A DNA stretch of 64,000 bases from Salinarimonas sp051117315 (lineage in GTDB: Bacteria > Pseudomonadota > Alphaproteobacteria > Rhizobiales > Beijerinckiaceae): the NCBI GenBank assembly GCA_051117315.1, contig JBNPEA010000052.1, forward strand, positions 10,244-74,243, given 5' to 3'. The notes beneath the pieces were generated by a model, which was not told where the DNA came from, did not search any database, and worked only from the letters and a program-made list of their open reading frames with translations. Within the stretch, counting starts at the first letter, position 1, and each line of letters opens with the position of its first letter. Made by a program: the position numbers and the translations under genes. Positions 1 through 8,608 of this stretch are shown here, piece by piece.

Positions 1-978
1 GACCTGGACGAGCCCTTCGCGCTGGCGCCCGGCGCCTCCGTCGCGCTCTCGCCGGACGCCGTCGTGGCGCCGCTCGGCGATCCGCGCCGGGCCTGGCGCA
101 TCGCCGCCGACGGGCCGGAGATCGCCTTCGACGTCCCCCACGGCTTTCGCGCGGCGGGGGGCCAGGGGCGCTGGCGCGTCGAGGCCGTCGAGCCGCTCGC
201 CCCTGGCCTGCACGTTTTCCCCGCCCGAACCGAGGCCGGCCCGGCCTGGCGCACGACGCCGATCCGCTATCCGCACATCGGCGCGGCGGAGTATCGTGAG
301 CCGGCTATATTTCGACTGCTCGCTCTCGATCTCGCCCTGCCGGAGGGTGCGCGCATCGGCTATGTCGGCTGCGGCGCGGACCGGGTCGGGCTCTGGCTCG
401 AGCGCATGGGGCTCGACGTCGCGGCGCTCTCCGCCGCCGACCTCGCGGGCGATCTGACCCGCTACACCACGATCGTGGTGGGCATCTTCGCCTTCGGGCG
501 GCGGCCCGATCTCGCCGCCGCGACGACACGGCTGCACGCTTTCGTGGACCGCGGCGGGCATCTCGTGACGCTCTACCATCGCCCGAGCGACGGCTGGGAC
601 CCCGACGCGACGCCGCCGCGCCCGCTCGCCATCGGCTCGCCGTCCCTGCGCTGGCGCGTGACGAACCCGGCTGCGCCGGTCACGGTGCTCGCGCCGGACC
701 ATCCGCTGCTCGCCGGACCCAACCGGATCGGCGAGGCCGATTGGGAGGGCTGGGACAAGGAGCGCGGGCTCTACTTCGCAGCCGCGCGGGACGCGGCCTA
801 CGAGCCGCTGCTCGCCATGAGCGATCCCGGCGAGGCGCCGCTCGACGGTGCGCTCGTCTCGGCGCGGATCGGGCGCGGGCGCCACACGCACACGAGCCTC
901 GTCCTGCACCACCAGCTCGACCGGCTCGTGCCGGGCGCCTTCCGGCTGATGGCGAACCTCGTGCAGCCCGCGTCCTGA
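1..978 (+). CDS. PIG-L family deacetylase, C-terminal GATase-like region (5' partial)
   Basis: The reading frame is open from base 1 to the TGA at 978, so about 325 residues are visible and the true start lies upstream; the internal GTG at 64 is not a convincing start. The tail resembles the C-terminal glutamine-amidotransferase-like part of the long (about 800 aa) PIG-L/LmbE-type deacetylases, with segments such as EGWDKERGLYF, the PLL-SDPGEAPL stretch, and a GRGRHTHTSLVLHHQL-type strand before PGAFRLMANL. The N-terminal zinc-deacetylase domain is outside the window, so function rests on family recall. The gene ends 4 nt before a DMT permease and precedes a SIS-domain sugar enzyme, which would fit N-deacetylation of an amino sugar. 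Family call is moderate; substrate is unknown. Confidence 0.6.
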   Translation, partial: DLDEPFALAPGASVALSPDAVVAPLGDPRRAWRIAADGPEIAFDVPHGFRAAGGQGRWRVEAVEPLAPGLHVFPARTEAGPAWRTTPIRYPHIGAAEYREPAIFRLLALDLALPEGARIGYVGCGADRVGLWLERMGLDVAALSAADLAGDLTRYTTIVVGIFAFGRRPDLAAATTRLHAFVDRGGHLVTLYHRPSDGWDPDATPPRPLAIGSPSLRWRVTNPAAPVTVLAPDHPLLAGPNRIGEADWEGWDKERGLYFAAARDAAYEPLLAMSDPGEAPLDGALVSARIGRGRHTHTSLVLHHQLDRLVPGAFRLMANLVQPAS

Positions 979-982
979 CGCG

Positions 983-1900
983 ATGACGAGCGTCGCGCGC
1001 GAGGAGGCGGACGACAGCCGCGCGGGCATCGCCTGGCTCGTGGCGGACATGACGCTCGTCTCGCTGATGGCGGCGATCGTGAAGGCGCAGGGCGCGACCT
1101 ATCCGGCGGTGCAGCTCGTCTTCCTGCGCGCCGCCATCGGGCTCGTGGCGATCGCGCCCCTCGTCTGGCGCCACCGCGCGCAGGTGATCGGGACGCGACG
1201 GCCGTGGCGGCATCTCCTGCGGGTGGCCTGCAACGCCCTGGCGCTCACCGGGAACTTCGCCGCGCTCGCGGCGCTGCCGCTCGCCCTCGTCACCGCCATC
1301 GGCTTCACGCGGCCCCTCGTGGCGATGGCGCTCGCGGTGCTGCTGCTGGGCGAGCGGGTGGCGCGGGCGCGCTGGCTCTATGCGCTGGCGGCGCTCGCGG
1401 CGGTCCTCGTCATGGTGGCGCCGAGCGGGGCGGTGTGGAACGCGGGCCTCCTCGCCGCCGGCGCCTCGGTGCTGTTCGGCTCGCTCGCCGTCGTGCAGAC
1501 GCGGGCGCTGCGGGCGGAGAGCCCCGTCGCGATGATGGTGTTCTACACGCTCGGGCTCGGCGTCCTGACCGCGCCGTTCGCCGCCGCCACGTGGGTTCCG
1601 CTCGCCGGCGAGGACGTGCCGGCGATCCTGTGCGCGGGGCTGCTGGCGCAGGCCGGGCAATATTGCTTCCTGCGCGCCTACCGCGCCGCGCCCGCGAGCG
1701 TGCTCGCGCCGGTCGGCTACCTGTCGATCGTGTTCGCCGCGGCGACGGGATTCCTCGTCTTCGGCGAGCGGCCGACCTGGACCATGGCGGCGGGTGCGGC
1801 GTTCATCGTCTTGATCCTGCACTGCGACGCGCGTGCCGCCCGCCGGGCGGCGCGCTCTCGCACGAGATCCGAAGCACGGCCCGAGGAGACGAAGCGATGA
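983..1900 (+). CDS. DMT-superfamily (EamA) permease
   Basis: This 305-residue protein is almost entirely hydrophobic and has the tandem-repeat layout of two EamA domains with about ten transmembrane helices. Characteristic pieces are the early MAAIVKAQG segment, the VLLLGERVARARWLYA junction in the first half and FLVFGERPTW in the second. Family members export or import small metabolites such as amino acids, nucleosides or sugars across the inner membrane; the substrate cannot be read from sequence. It starts 4 nt after the upstream stop, and its own stop overlaps the ATG of the SIS-domain gene (ATGA), so all three genes are probably co-transcribed. The C-terminus is rich in Arg and probably cytoplasmic. 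Confidence 0.82.
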   Translation: MTSVAREEADDSRAGIAWLVADMTLVSLMAAIVKAQGATYPAVQLVFLRAAIGLVAIAPLVWRHRAQVIGTRRPWRHLLRVACNALALTGNFAALAALPLALVTAIGFTRPLVAMALAVLLLGERVARARWLYALAALAAVLVMVAPSGAVWNAGLLAAGASVLFGSLAVVQTRALRAESPVAMMVFYTLGLGVLTAPFAAATWVPLAGEDVPAILCAGLLAQAGQYCFLRAYRAAPASVLAPVGYLSIVFAAATGFLVFGERPTWTMAAGAAFIVLILHCDARAARRAARSRTRSEARPEETKR

Positions 1901-2919
1901 CGAGCCTGATGCGGTCCGAGACCGAGGAGGCGGCGACGGTCGTCGCCCGGGCACTGGCGGCCGAGCGCGAGACGCTGGCGGGGCTCGGCCGGCGCATCGC
2001 CGCGCGCCCGCCGCCGGTGATCACCACCGCCGCGCGCGGCTCCTCCGACCACGCCGCCGGGTTCTTCGAGTACCTGTGCGAGATCGTGCTCGGCATCCCG
2101 GTGGCCTCGGTCGGCCCCTCCGTCGCCTCGGCCTACGGCGCGCGCCTGCGGCTCGAGGGGGCGCTGCACGTCTCGGTGTCGCAATCGGGCGCGAGCCCGG
2201 ACATCCTGGCGCTGCAGCAGGCCGCACGGGCGGGCGGCGCGCTCACGGTCGCCGTGGTCAACGAGACGAGTTCGCCCCTCGCCGACGCGGCCGACGTGGT
2301 GATCCCGCTCCATGCCGGACCGGAACGCAGCGTGGCCGCGACCAAGACCTGCCTCGCGTCCGCCGCGCTGCTCGCCGGGCTGGTGGCGCACGCCGCGGAC
2401 GACGCGACCCTGCACGCGGGCCTCGCGGCGCTCCCGGACGCGCTCGCCGCGCCGGCCGAGGGCGACGCGGCGGGGCTCGTCGAGACCCTCGCCGATGCCC
2501 GCTCGCTCTTCGTGCTCGGGCGCGGGCCGGGCTTCGCGGTGGCGCGCGAGGCGGCGCTCAAGGCCAAGGAGACCGCGGCGCTGCACGCCGAGGCGGTCTC
2601 GCTGGCCGAGGTCCAGCACGGCCCGCGCCAGCTCGTGGCCGCGGGCTTTCCCATCCTCGCCTTCGTGCCGGACGACGCCGCGCGCGAAACGAGCCTGCGG
2701 GCGCTCGAGGGGCTCGCCGACCAGGGCGGGCGTCCGAGCCTGATCGGCACGACGACGGCTGCCTGGCCGGGCCTGCGCACCGCGACGACCGGCGCGCCGC
2801 TCATCGACCCGCTGGTGGGGCTGTGCGCCTTCTACCGCGTGATCGAGGCGGTGGCGCGCCGGCGCGGGCACGATCCGGACGCGCCGGCGCACCTGAGCAA
2901 GGTCACGCGCACCCGCTGA
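1897..2919 (+). CDS. SIS-domain amino-sugar isomerase/deaminase (GlmS C-half type)
   Basis: The protein has 340 residues from the ATG at 1897, which overlaps the upstream stop. It has two SIS domains and no N-terminal glutaminase domain, so it is not a complete GlmS. Visible hallmarks are ARGSSDHAA near residue 48, the phosphate-binding SVSQSGASPD near residue 92, the second-domain GRGPGFAVAREAALKAKE, the VQHGPRQLV motif near 245, and a C-terminal HLSKVTRT matching the GlmS tail with its conserved Lys. Relatives act on amino-sugar 6-phosphates as isomerases or deaminases (AgaS/NagB-II type). With the PIG-L deacetylase and the sugar ABC importer next to it, catabolism of an N-acetylated amino sugar is plausible, but this is inference. 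Confidence 0.78.
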   Translation: MTSLMRSETEEAATVVARALAAERETLAGLGRRIAARPPPVITTAARGSSDHAAGFFEYLCEIVLGIPVASVGPSVASAYGARLRLEGALHVSVSQSGASPDILALQQAARAGGALTVAVVNETSSPLADAADVVIPLHAGPERSVAATKTCLASAALLAGLVAHAADDATLHAGLAALPDALAAPAEGDAAGLVETLADARSLFVLGRGPGFAVAREAALKAKETAALHAEAVSLAEVQHGPRQLVAAGFPILAFVPDDAARETSLRALEGLADQGGRPSLIGTTTAAWPGLRTATTGAPLIDPLVGLCAFYRVIEAVARRRGHDPDAPAHLSKVTRTR

Positions 2920-2925
2920 CGCGCC

Positions 2926-3006
2926 GTCGAATATCCGGGATGGACGAAACCCGCCTGAGCACAGCGCTTCCGGCGGGCTCCGGGCGTGCGGATGTCCAGT
3001 CTGGAC
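2926..3006 (+). promoter_or_regulatory. putative operator region upstream of the sugar ABC operon
   Basis: Two symmetric elements lie in the 198-nt gap before the binding-protein gene. At 2994-3006 GTCCAGTCTGGAC is a palindrome apart from its central base. At 2929-2938 CGAATATCCG is a 9/10 palindrome, and the longer stretch 2929-2946 recurs inverted at 4093-4110 with 15 of 18 bases matching. These are candidate operators for the operon's regulator, for example the winged-helix fusion encoded at 9333-11138. No convincing -35/-10 pair was identified. Confidence 0.35.
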
Positions 3007-3117
3007 GAATCAGGTGCACGCATCCGCGCCGAGCGATGTAGTCTTCCGGTCCAGGAGGTCGATCACGGCCTCGGCAACGAGACAGCCGCGAAGCGGCGGA
3101 ACGGGAGGACCCCCACC

Positions 3118-4053
3118 ATGCAACGCACCCTCATCATGTCCCTGCTCGCCTCGGCGGCGCTCGTCGGCGGCGCGTCCGCGCAGGAGACGATCCGCATCGG
3201 CATCACGCAGAACAACGTCGGCGTCGACAGCTACCAGACGACCTACGAGAAGGCCTTCATCGAGGCGGCGGAGGCCGACCCGATGGTCGAGGCCGTCGTG
3301 CTCGACGCCGGCGGCGACGTCGCGCGCCAGATCGGCCAGATGCAGGACCTCATCCAGCAGCAGGTCGACGCGATCATCATCTGGCCGACCAACGGCCAGG
3401 CCGTGGTGCCCGTCGTGCGCCAGGCGCACCAGGCGGGCATCCCCGTCGTCGTCACCAACAGCCAGGTCGCGGAGGCCGGGTTCGACTTCATCGCGTCGTT
3501 CTCGGGGCCCGACAACATCACCCAGGGGCGCTACTCCGCCGAGATGATGTGCGATGCCCTCGACGGCGAAGGCCGCGTGGTGCAGATCTCCGGCCAGCCG
3601 GGCTACACCACCGCGATCGAGCGCCAGAAGGGCTTCGAGGACGCGCTCGCCGAGCAGTGCCCGGGCGTCGAGATCGTCGAGACCCAGCCCGGCGACTGGA
3701 ACCGCGAGAAGTCGCAGCGGGTGATGGAGAACTTCCTCACCAAGTACGACGACATCGACGGCGTCTATTCCGGCGACGACAACATGGGCGTCGGCGCGCT
3801 CAACGCCGCCAAGGCGGCCGGCCGCGACGACCTCGTCTTCATCGGCGCGACGAACTTCGCCGTCGGCTACGAGGCGATGGGCCGGGGCGAGTACTGGGGA
3901 TCGGTCTATCAGTCGCCGGTGGAGGACGCGCGCAACGCGCTCGCCACCGCCAAGGCGGTGGTGATGGGCGAGGAAGTGCCCTTCCTCAACTACTTCGATA
4001 CGCCGAAGATCACCCAGGACAACATGGCCGACTTCGACAAGCCGGTGTTCTGA
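3118..4053 (+). CDS. sugar ABC transporter substrate-binding protein (ribose/RbsB type)
   Basis: This 311-residue periplasmic protein starts at the ATG at 3118 behind a GGGAGGA ribosome-binding site. An N-terminal signal peptide (MQRTL then a hydrophobic stretch ending near ASAQE, about residue 22) precedes a periplasmic-binding-protein type I fold of the LacI/RbsB class. Features include IRIGITQNNVGVDSYQT at the mature start, DAIIIWPTNGQA for the first-domain edge, and SGDDNMGVGALNAAKAAG in the second lobe. It should capture a sugar or polyol for the permeases and ATPase downstream. A strong hairpin follows the stop, as is common where the binding protein is made in excess over the membrane parts. 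Confidence 0.9.
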   Translation: MQRTLIMSLLASAALVGGASAQETIRIGITQNNVGVDSYQTTYEKAFIEAAEADPMVEAVVLDAGGDVARQIGQMQDLIQQQVDAIIIWPTNGQAVVPVVRQAHQAGIPVVVTNSQVAEAGFDFIASFSGPDNITQGRYSAEMMCDALDGEGRVVQISGQPGYTTAIERQKGFEDALAEQCPGVEIVETQPGDWNREKSQRVMENFLTKYDDIDGVYSGDDNMGVGALNAAKAAGRDDLVFIGATNFAVGYEAMGRGEYWGSVYQSPVEDARNALATAKAVVMGEEVPFLNYFDTPKITQDNMADFDKPVF

Positions 4054-4061
4054 CGCGCGCG

Positions 4062-4088
4062 GCGGGCGCCGGTACGGCCGGCGCCCGC
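4062..4088 (+). terminator. strong intercistronic hairpin after the binding-protein gene
   Basis: An 11-bp perfect inverted repeat (GCGGGCGCCGG at 4062-4072, CCGGCGCCCGC at 4078-4088) encloses a 5-nt loop 8 nt after the stop codon. No U-tract follows, so it is more likely an attenuator or 3'-end stabiliser separating binding-protein expression from the permease genes than a full terminator. Confidence 0.6.
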
Positions 4089-4092
4089 ATCC

Positions 4093-4111
4093 CGTCCATT
4101 TCGGATATCCG
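4093..4111 (+). promoter_or_regulatory. second copy of the operator-like element, perfect palindrome CGGATATCCG
   Basis: The sequence 4093-4110 is an inverted 15/18 copy of the element at 2929-2946, and positions 4102-4111 form the perfect palindrome CGGATATCCG. It lies between the intercistronic hairpin and the first permease gene, where an extra operator or internal promoter control could act. The evidence is symmetry and recurrence only. Confidence 0.3.
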
Positions 4112-4207
4112 CAGATCGCGCGGCCCTCGGAGGAGACTCTCCCCGGGGCTGCGGGCGCCACGCGAAGCCGGCGAGGAGACCGGCGCGGGCGCGGGAGGAT
4201 ACGCATC

Positions 4208-5224
4208 ATGGCGAAGACGACCGTCGACATCGCCGTCCCGGCGCGCCGCGCGCCATGGCCGACACGCGAAGGCGTCGTGCATTTCCTGCAGACGAAGGGC
4301 CTGCTCGTCGCCTTCGCGCTGTTCCTGGTGGCCTTCTCGCTCGCGAGCGAACGCTTCGCCAGCGTCGACAACGTCTCGACCGTGCTGCGCCAGGTGGCGA
4401 TCGTCGGCACGATCGCGGTGGGCGTGACCATCGTCGTCATCGGCGGCAACCTCGATCTCTCGGTCGGATCGCTGCTCTCGTTCACGACGGTGCTGGTCGT
4501 CGACCTGCACGACAAGATCGGGCCGGGCCCGGCGATCCTGGCGATGTTCGCCGTCGCCCTGGCCGTGGGATGCATCAACGGGCTGCTCGTGGGCTTCGCG
4601 CGGCTCAACTCGCTGATCGTGACGCTCGGCATGCTGTCGGCCATCCAGGGCGTGACGCTGATCTATTCCGGCGGGCAGAACGTCGACATCGCCGACCAGG
4701 AGGGCACCTGGTTCGCCTTCTTCGGGCGCGACTTCCTGCTGGGCGTCGCGGTGCCGACCTGGATCTTCCTCGCGCTCGCCGTCGTGTTCCACGTCGTGCT
4801 CACCCGCACCACCTTCGGGCGACGCGTCTTCGCGGTGGGCGGGAACCCGACCGCCTCCGCCTTTTCCGGGGTGCGCCGGGCCCGGGTGGTGTTCTCCACC
4901 TACGTGATCTCGGCCTTCTGCGTCGCCTGCGCCGCGCTGATCCTGGGAAGCCGGGTGATGGGCAGCCAGAACAACGTCGGCCAGGGCTACGAGCTCGTCG
5001 TGCTCGCCGGCGTCATCCTCGGCGGCACCTCGCTGATGGGCGGCGCGGGATCGATCCCGAAGACCGTGATCGGCGTGCTGATCCTCGGCTTCATCCAGAA
5101 CGGCCTGCTGCTGCTCGGCTACCCCTACTACACGCAGTGGCTCGTCACCTGGGTCGTCATCATCCTCGCCGTCTGGCTCGACGTGGCGTCGAAGCGCGGC
5201 CGGCTGTTCACCACGACGAGCTGA
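4208..5224 (+). CDS. sugar ABC transporter permease 1 (RbsC type)
   Basis: This 338-residue integral membrane protein belongs to the BPD_transp_2 family of ribose/xylose-type importers. Conserved landmarks are GGNLDLSVGSLLSF near residue 80, NGLLVGFARLNSLIVTLGML near 125, TTFGRRVFAVGGNPTAS near 205 and the GGTSLMGGAGS loop near 280 that contacts the ATPase. A good ribosome-binding site (GGGAGGA) precedes the ATG. Together with the permease at 5236 it probably forms a heterodimeric channel, since two non-identical RbsC-type subunits are encoded here rather than one. The next gene begins 11 nt after the stop. Confidence 0.9.
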   Translation: MAKTTVDIAVPARRAPWPTREGVVHFLQTKGLLVAFALFLVAFSLASERFASVDNVSTVLRQVAIVGTIAVGVTIVVIGGNLDLSVGSLLSFTTVLVVDLHDKIGPGPAILAMFAVALAVGCINGLLVGFARLNSLIVTLGMLSAIQGVTLIYSGGQNVDIADQEGTWFAFFGRDFLLGVAVPTWIFLALAVVFHVVLTRTTFGRRVFAVGGNPTASAFSGVRRARVVFSTYVISAFCVACAALILGSRVMGSQNNVGQGYELVVLAGVILGGTSLMGGAGSIPKTVIGVLILGFIQNGLLLLGYPYYTQWLVTWVVIILAVWLDVASKRGRLFTTTS

Positions 5225-5235
5225 GGGAGGCCGTC

Positions 5236-6189
5236 ATGCTCCGCGTCACCGGCCTCGCGCGCCGCATCCCGCCGATCTGGCTCATCCTGATCGCCTGCAC
5301 GGCTTTCTTCTCGGTGTCGGCGGACAGCTTCTTCGCCATCGGCAACTTCACGAACATCCTGATCCAGACGTCGACCATCGGGCTGATCGCGCTCGGCATG
5401 ACGGTGGTGATGATCAACGGCAACATCGACCTCTCGGTCGGCGCCGTGGTGGCGCTCGCGGCGAGCCTCGCCGTCGGGCTGCAGGGCGATCTCGGCATCA
5501 TCCCCGCGGTGCTGGTCGGGCTCGGCGCCGGCGTGGCTCTGGGATTCCTCAATGGGATGATCGTGTGGAAGACCGGCGTCGACGCCTTCATCGTCACGCT
5601 GGGCGCCATGATGGGCGTGCGTGGGCTGGTCTTCGTCTATACGGGCGAGCAGTCCTTCTTCGCCATGGACTGCGCCTACTCGGACTTCGGCATGTCGTCC
5701 GTCGCGGGCGTGCCGACGCTGGCCTGGGTGTTCCTCGCCTTCACCCTGGTCATGCACCTCGTGATGACCCGCACGGCGCACGGCCGCAACGCCTATGCGG
5801 TGGGCGGCAATCGCGAGGCGGCGGAGAACGCCGGCATCCGCGTCGGCCGCCACATGGTCGCGAACTTCATGCTGGTGGGCTTCTTCGCGGCGCTCGCGGG
5901 GATCACGCTGTCGACCCAGATGGGCGCCTCGACCCCCAACCTCGGCACGAACTACGAGCTGTGGGTCATCACCGCCGTCGTGCTCGGCGGCACCAAGCTC
6001 GCCGGCGGCGCGGGCTCGATCCTCGGCACGCTCGGCGGCGTGCTCACCATCGGCGTTCTGCGCAACGGCATGAACCTGATGCAGGTGCCCGCCTTCTACG
6101 TCCTCGTGGTGATGGGCGTGATCCTGATCGCGGTGCTCCTCGTCGACGCCCGCATCAACCGCCGCGCGGCGGGGGAGGTGGCCTCGTGA
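5236..6189 (+). CDS. sugar ABC transporter permease 2 (RbsC type)
   Basis: The ATG at 5236 follows a GGGAGG site at a good distance and gives 317 residues; longer in-frame readings would overlap permease 1 and are not credible. The protein is a second BPD_transp_2 permease with NGNIDLSVGAVVALAAS near residue 65, HGRNAYAVGGNREAAENAG near 190 and GGTKLAGGAGSILGTLGG near 255. It differs clearly from permease 1, so the importer likely uses a heterodimeric membrane domain. Its TGA overlaps the GTG start of the ATPase gene, implying translational coupling. Confidence 0.9.
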   Translation: MLRVTGLARRIPPIWLILIACTAFFSVSADSFFAIGNFTNILIQTSTIGLIALGMTVVMINGNIDLSVGAVVALAASLAVGLQGDLGIIPAVLVGLGAGVALGFLNGMIVWKTGVDAFIVTLGAMMGVRGLVFVYTGEQSFFAMDCAYSDFGMSSVAGVPTLAWVFLAFTLVMHLVMTRTAHGRNAYAVGGNREAAENAGIRVGRHMVANFMLVGFFAALAGITLSTQMGASTPNLGTNYELWVITAVVLGGTKLAGGAGSILGTLGGVLTIGVLRNGMNLMQVPAFYVLVVMGVILIAVLLVDARINRRAAGEVAS

Positions 6190-7721
6190 GGACGCTCGCT
6201 CATCACACCGCCGCCGAGCTCGCCGAGCTCGCGCCCCGCGCGCCGCTGCTGCATCTCGACGGCGTCACCAAGACATTCCCCGGCGTGAAGGCGCTCGACG
6301 ACGTCTCCTTCGAGGTCCATGCCGGCGAGGTGCACGCGCTTCTCGGCGAGAACGGCGCCGGCAAGTCCACCCTCATGAAGGTGCTCGCCGGCAACCACCA
6401 GGCCGATCGCGGCCAGATCCATCTCCAAGGCGAGCCGATCCGAGTGGCCAACCCGCACGAGGCCAAGCGGCTCGGCATCGTGCTCGTGCATCAGGAGCTC
6501 TCGCTCGCCCCCGAGATGACGGTGGCCGAGAACATCTTCCTCGGCTCGCTGCCGACGCGCGCCTTCGGCGTCGTCGACTTCCGCAAGCTCTTCGCCGATG
6601 CCGGGCGCATCCTCGATCGGCTCGGCTGCCGCTTCGAGGCGGGCGACCGGGTGGGCGACCTCTCGATCGCCAACCGACAGATGGTCGAGATCGCCCGCGC
6701 GCTCGTGTTCACGCCCAAGGTCGTCGTCTTCGACGAGCCGACCGCCTCGCTCACGGACGCCGAGAAGGGCGTGCTGTTCGAGGTGATCCGCTCGCTCAAG
6801 GCGGAGAACGTCGGCATCGTCTACATCTCGCATCGGATGGACGAGATCTTCGCGCTGTCCGACCGCATCACGGTGCTGCGCGACGGGGCGGTGCGCGGCA
6901 CGCTCGCCACCGCCGAGACGAGCGAGGACGAGGTCACGCGGCTGATGATCGGCCGCGCCCTCGAGAAGCGGGCGAAGGCGGATGCCCGCGCGCCCGGGCC
7001 GGTGGCTCTGGAGGTGAAGGGCCTCTCCTGTGCGGACCTGTTCCGGGACGTCTCGTTCGAGGTGCGCGCCGGCGAGGTGGTCGGCATGTACGGCCTCGTC
7101 GGCGCCGGGCGTACCGAGATCGCCGAGACCATCTTCGGGCTGCGTGCGGCGGATGCCGGCGAGATCCGGCTCGCGGGCGAGGTGGCCGAGATCCGCTCGC
7201 CGCCCGACGCCATCGCCCACGGCATCGCGCTCGTCCCCGAGAGCCGCAAGGAGCAGGGGCTCGTGCTCGGCATGTCGTGCCGGGACAACATGTCCCTCTC
7301 CCAGCTCGCTGCGGTCTCCCGCGCCGGCTGGCTCGACCGCGCCGCCGAGCAGGCGATCTACGATTCCTACGCCGAGCGGCTCTCCCTGAAGTCGCCGAGC
7401 TGGCGCACGCCCGTCGTCAACCTCTCGGGCGGCAACCAGCAGAAGGTCGTGCTCGGCAAGTGGCTCGGCACGAAGCCCAAGGTGCTGATCATCGACGAGC
7501 CGACGCGCGGCATCGACGTCGGATCCAAGGCGGAGATCCACGGGCTCGTGCGCGAGCTCGCCGCCGCCGGCATGGCGGTCCTGATGATCTCGTCGGAGAT
7601 GCCCGAGGTGCTCGGCGTCTGCGACCGCATCCTCGCGGTCTATCACGGCCGCCTCGCCGCCGAGTTCGACGCCGACACCGTGACGGAGGACGCCCTCGTG
7701 CAGGCGATCTCCGGGCTATGA
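6186..7721 (+). CDS. sugar ABC transporter ATP-binding protein with two ABC domains (RbsA type)
   Basis: A GTG start at 6186 overlaps the permease stop and yields 511 residues, the usual length for RbsA/XylG proteins. Domain 1 has Walker A GENGAGKST at about residues 54-62 and Walker B VVVFDEPTASL, but its signature is altered (LSIANRQMVEIARAL). Domain 2 has a degenerate Walker A (GLVGAGRTE), a good signature LSGGNQQKV and Walker B VLIIDEPTRGID. This asymmetry is normal for the family: one competent and one degenerate ATP site. It should power the importer made of the 3118, 4208 and 5236 products. Confidence 0.93.
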   Translation: MRTLAHHTAAELAELAPRAPLLHLDGVTKTFPGVKALDDVSFEVHAGEVHALLGENGAGKSTLMKVLAGNHQADRGQIHLQGEPIRVANPHEAKRLGIVLVHQELSLAPEMTVAENIFLGSLPTRAFGVVDFRKLFADAGRILDRLGCRFEAGDRVGDLSIANRQMVEIARALVFTPKVVVFDEPTASLTDAEKGVLFEVIRSLKAENVGIVYISHRMDEIFALSDRITVLRDGAVRGTLATAETSEDEVTRLMIGRALEKRAKADARAPGPVALEVKGLSCADLFRDVSFEVRAGEVVGMYGLVGAGRTEIAETIFGLRAADAGEIRLAGEVAEIRSPPDAIAHGIALVPESRKEQGLVLGMSCRDNMSLSQLAAVSRAGWLDRAAEQAIYDSYAERLSLKSPSWRTPVVNLSGGNQQKVVLGKWLGTKPKVLIIDEPTRGIDVGSKAEIHGLVRELAAAGMAVLMISSEMPEVLGVCDRILAVYHGRLAAEFDADTVTEDALVQAISGL

Positions 7722-8608
7722 GCGGGACGATGCGCATCGGCTTCGCGGGGCTCGGCCGGATGGGCGCGCCGATGGCGGCGCGGCTCGCGGACGCGGGCTT
7801 CCCGCTCGCTGTGTGGAACCGCACGGCGGACAAGGTGCAGGCGCTGGCGCGCGACATCGGCGCCCGCGTCGCCGCGAGCCCGGCGGCGCTCGCCGCCGAG
7901 AGCGACGTCGTGATCGCGATGGTCGCCGACGACGCCGCCTCGCAGGCGCTGTTCGACGGTGCGCAGGGGCTCGCCGAGGCGGCGGACGGGCGGCTCTTCG
8001 TCGAGATGTCCACGGTCTCGCCGGATCACGTGCGCCGGCTCGGAGCCAGGCTGGCGCAGCGCGGTGGGGCGCTGATCGATGCGCCGGTTTCCGGCAGCGT
8101 CGACGCGGCGCGGGCGGGGACGCTGGCCATCATGGCCGGCGGCGCGCCCGAGGACGTCGCCCGCGCGCGGCCGGCGCTCGAGGCGATGGGCCGCGTCGTG
8201 CTGGAGACCGGCCCGCTCGGAACCGGCGCCACGATGAAGATCGTCGTCAACAGCCTGATCCATGGCCTGAACCAGACGCTGGCCGAGGCGCTGACGCTGG
8301 CCGAGAGCGCCGGCATCGCGACCCGGGACGCCTTCGCCGTGATCGAGAATTCCGCCGCGGCGGCGCCGATGCTCGGCTACCGCAAGCCGCTCTACCTGGA
8401 GCCGCAGGCGCACCCCGTGACCTTCGCGCTGGACCTCGCCCTCAAGGACATGGGCCTCGCGCTGGCGCTGGCCGAGGCGGGCGGCGTGGCGACGCCGCAG
8501 GCGCGGGTCACCCGCGCGGTGCTCGCGGAGGCCTCCGCCGCCGGTCTCGGCCGCGAGGACATGGCCGCCGTCGTTCCGTTCATGCGTAGCCTGGGGAGAC
8601 CCACATGA
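7718..8608 (+). CDS. NAD(P)-dependent dehydrogenase, 3-hydroxyisobutyrate dehydrogenase family
   Basis: The ATG at 7718 overlaps the ATPase stop and gives 296 residues; an alternative ATG lies at 7730. The N-terminus has the Rossmann motif GFAGLGRMGAPMA, followed by the DAPVSGSVDAARAGTLAIM substrate-binding segment typical of beta-hydroxyacid dehydrogenases and by GTGATMKIVVNSL, which carries the catalytic Lys. Members oxidise 3-hydroxyacids or tartronate semialdehyde-type substrates in the cytoplasm. In this operon it probably acts on a sugar-derived hydroxyacid; the exact substrate is not readable. Confidence 0.87.
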   Translation: MSGTMRIGFAGLGRMGAPMAARLADAGFPLAVWNRTADKVQALARDIGARVAASPAALAAESDVVIAMVADDAASQALFDGAQGLAEAADGRLFVEMSTVSPDHVRRLGARLAQRGGALIDAPVSGSVDAARAGTLAIMAGGAPEDVARARPALEAMGRVVLETGPLGTGATMKIVVNSLIHGLNQTLAEALTLAESAGIATRDAFAVIENSAAAAPMLGYRKPLYLEPQAHPVTFALDLALKDMGLALALAEAGGVATPQARVTRAVLAEASAAGLGREDMAAVVPFMRSLGRPT

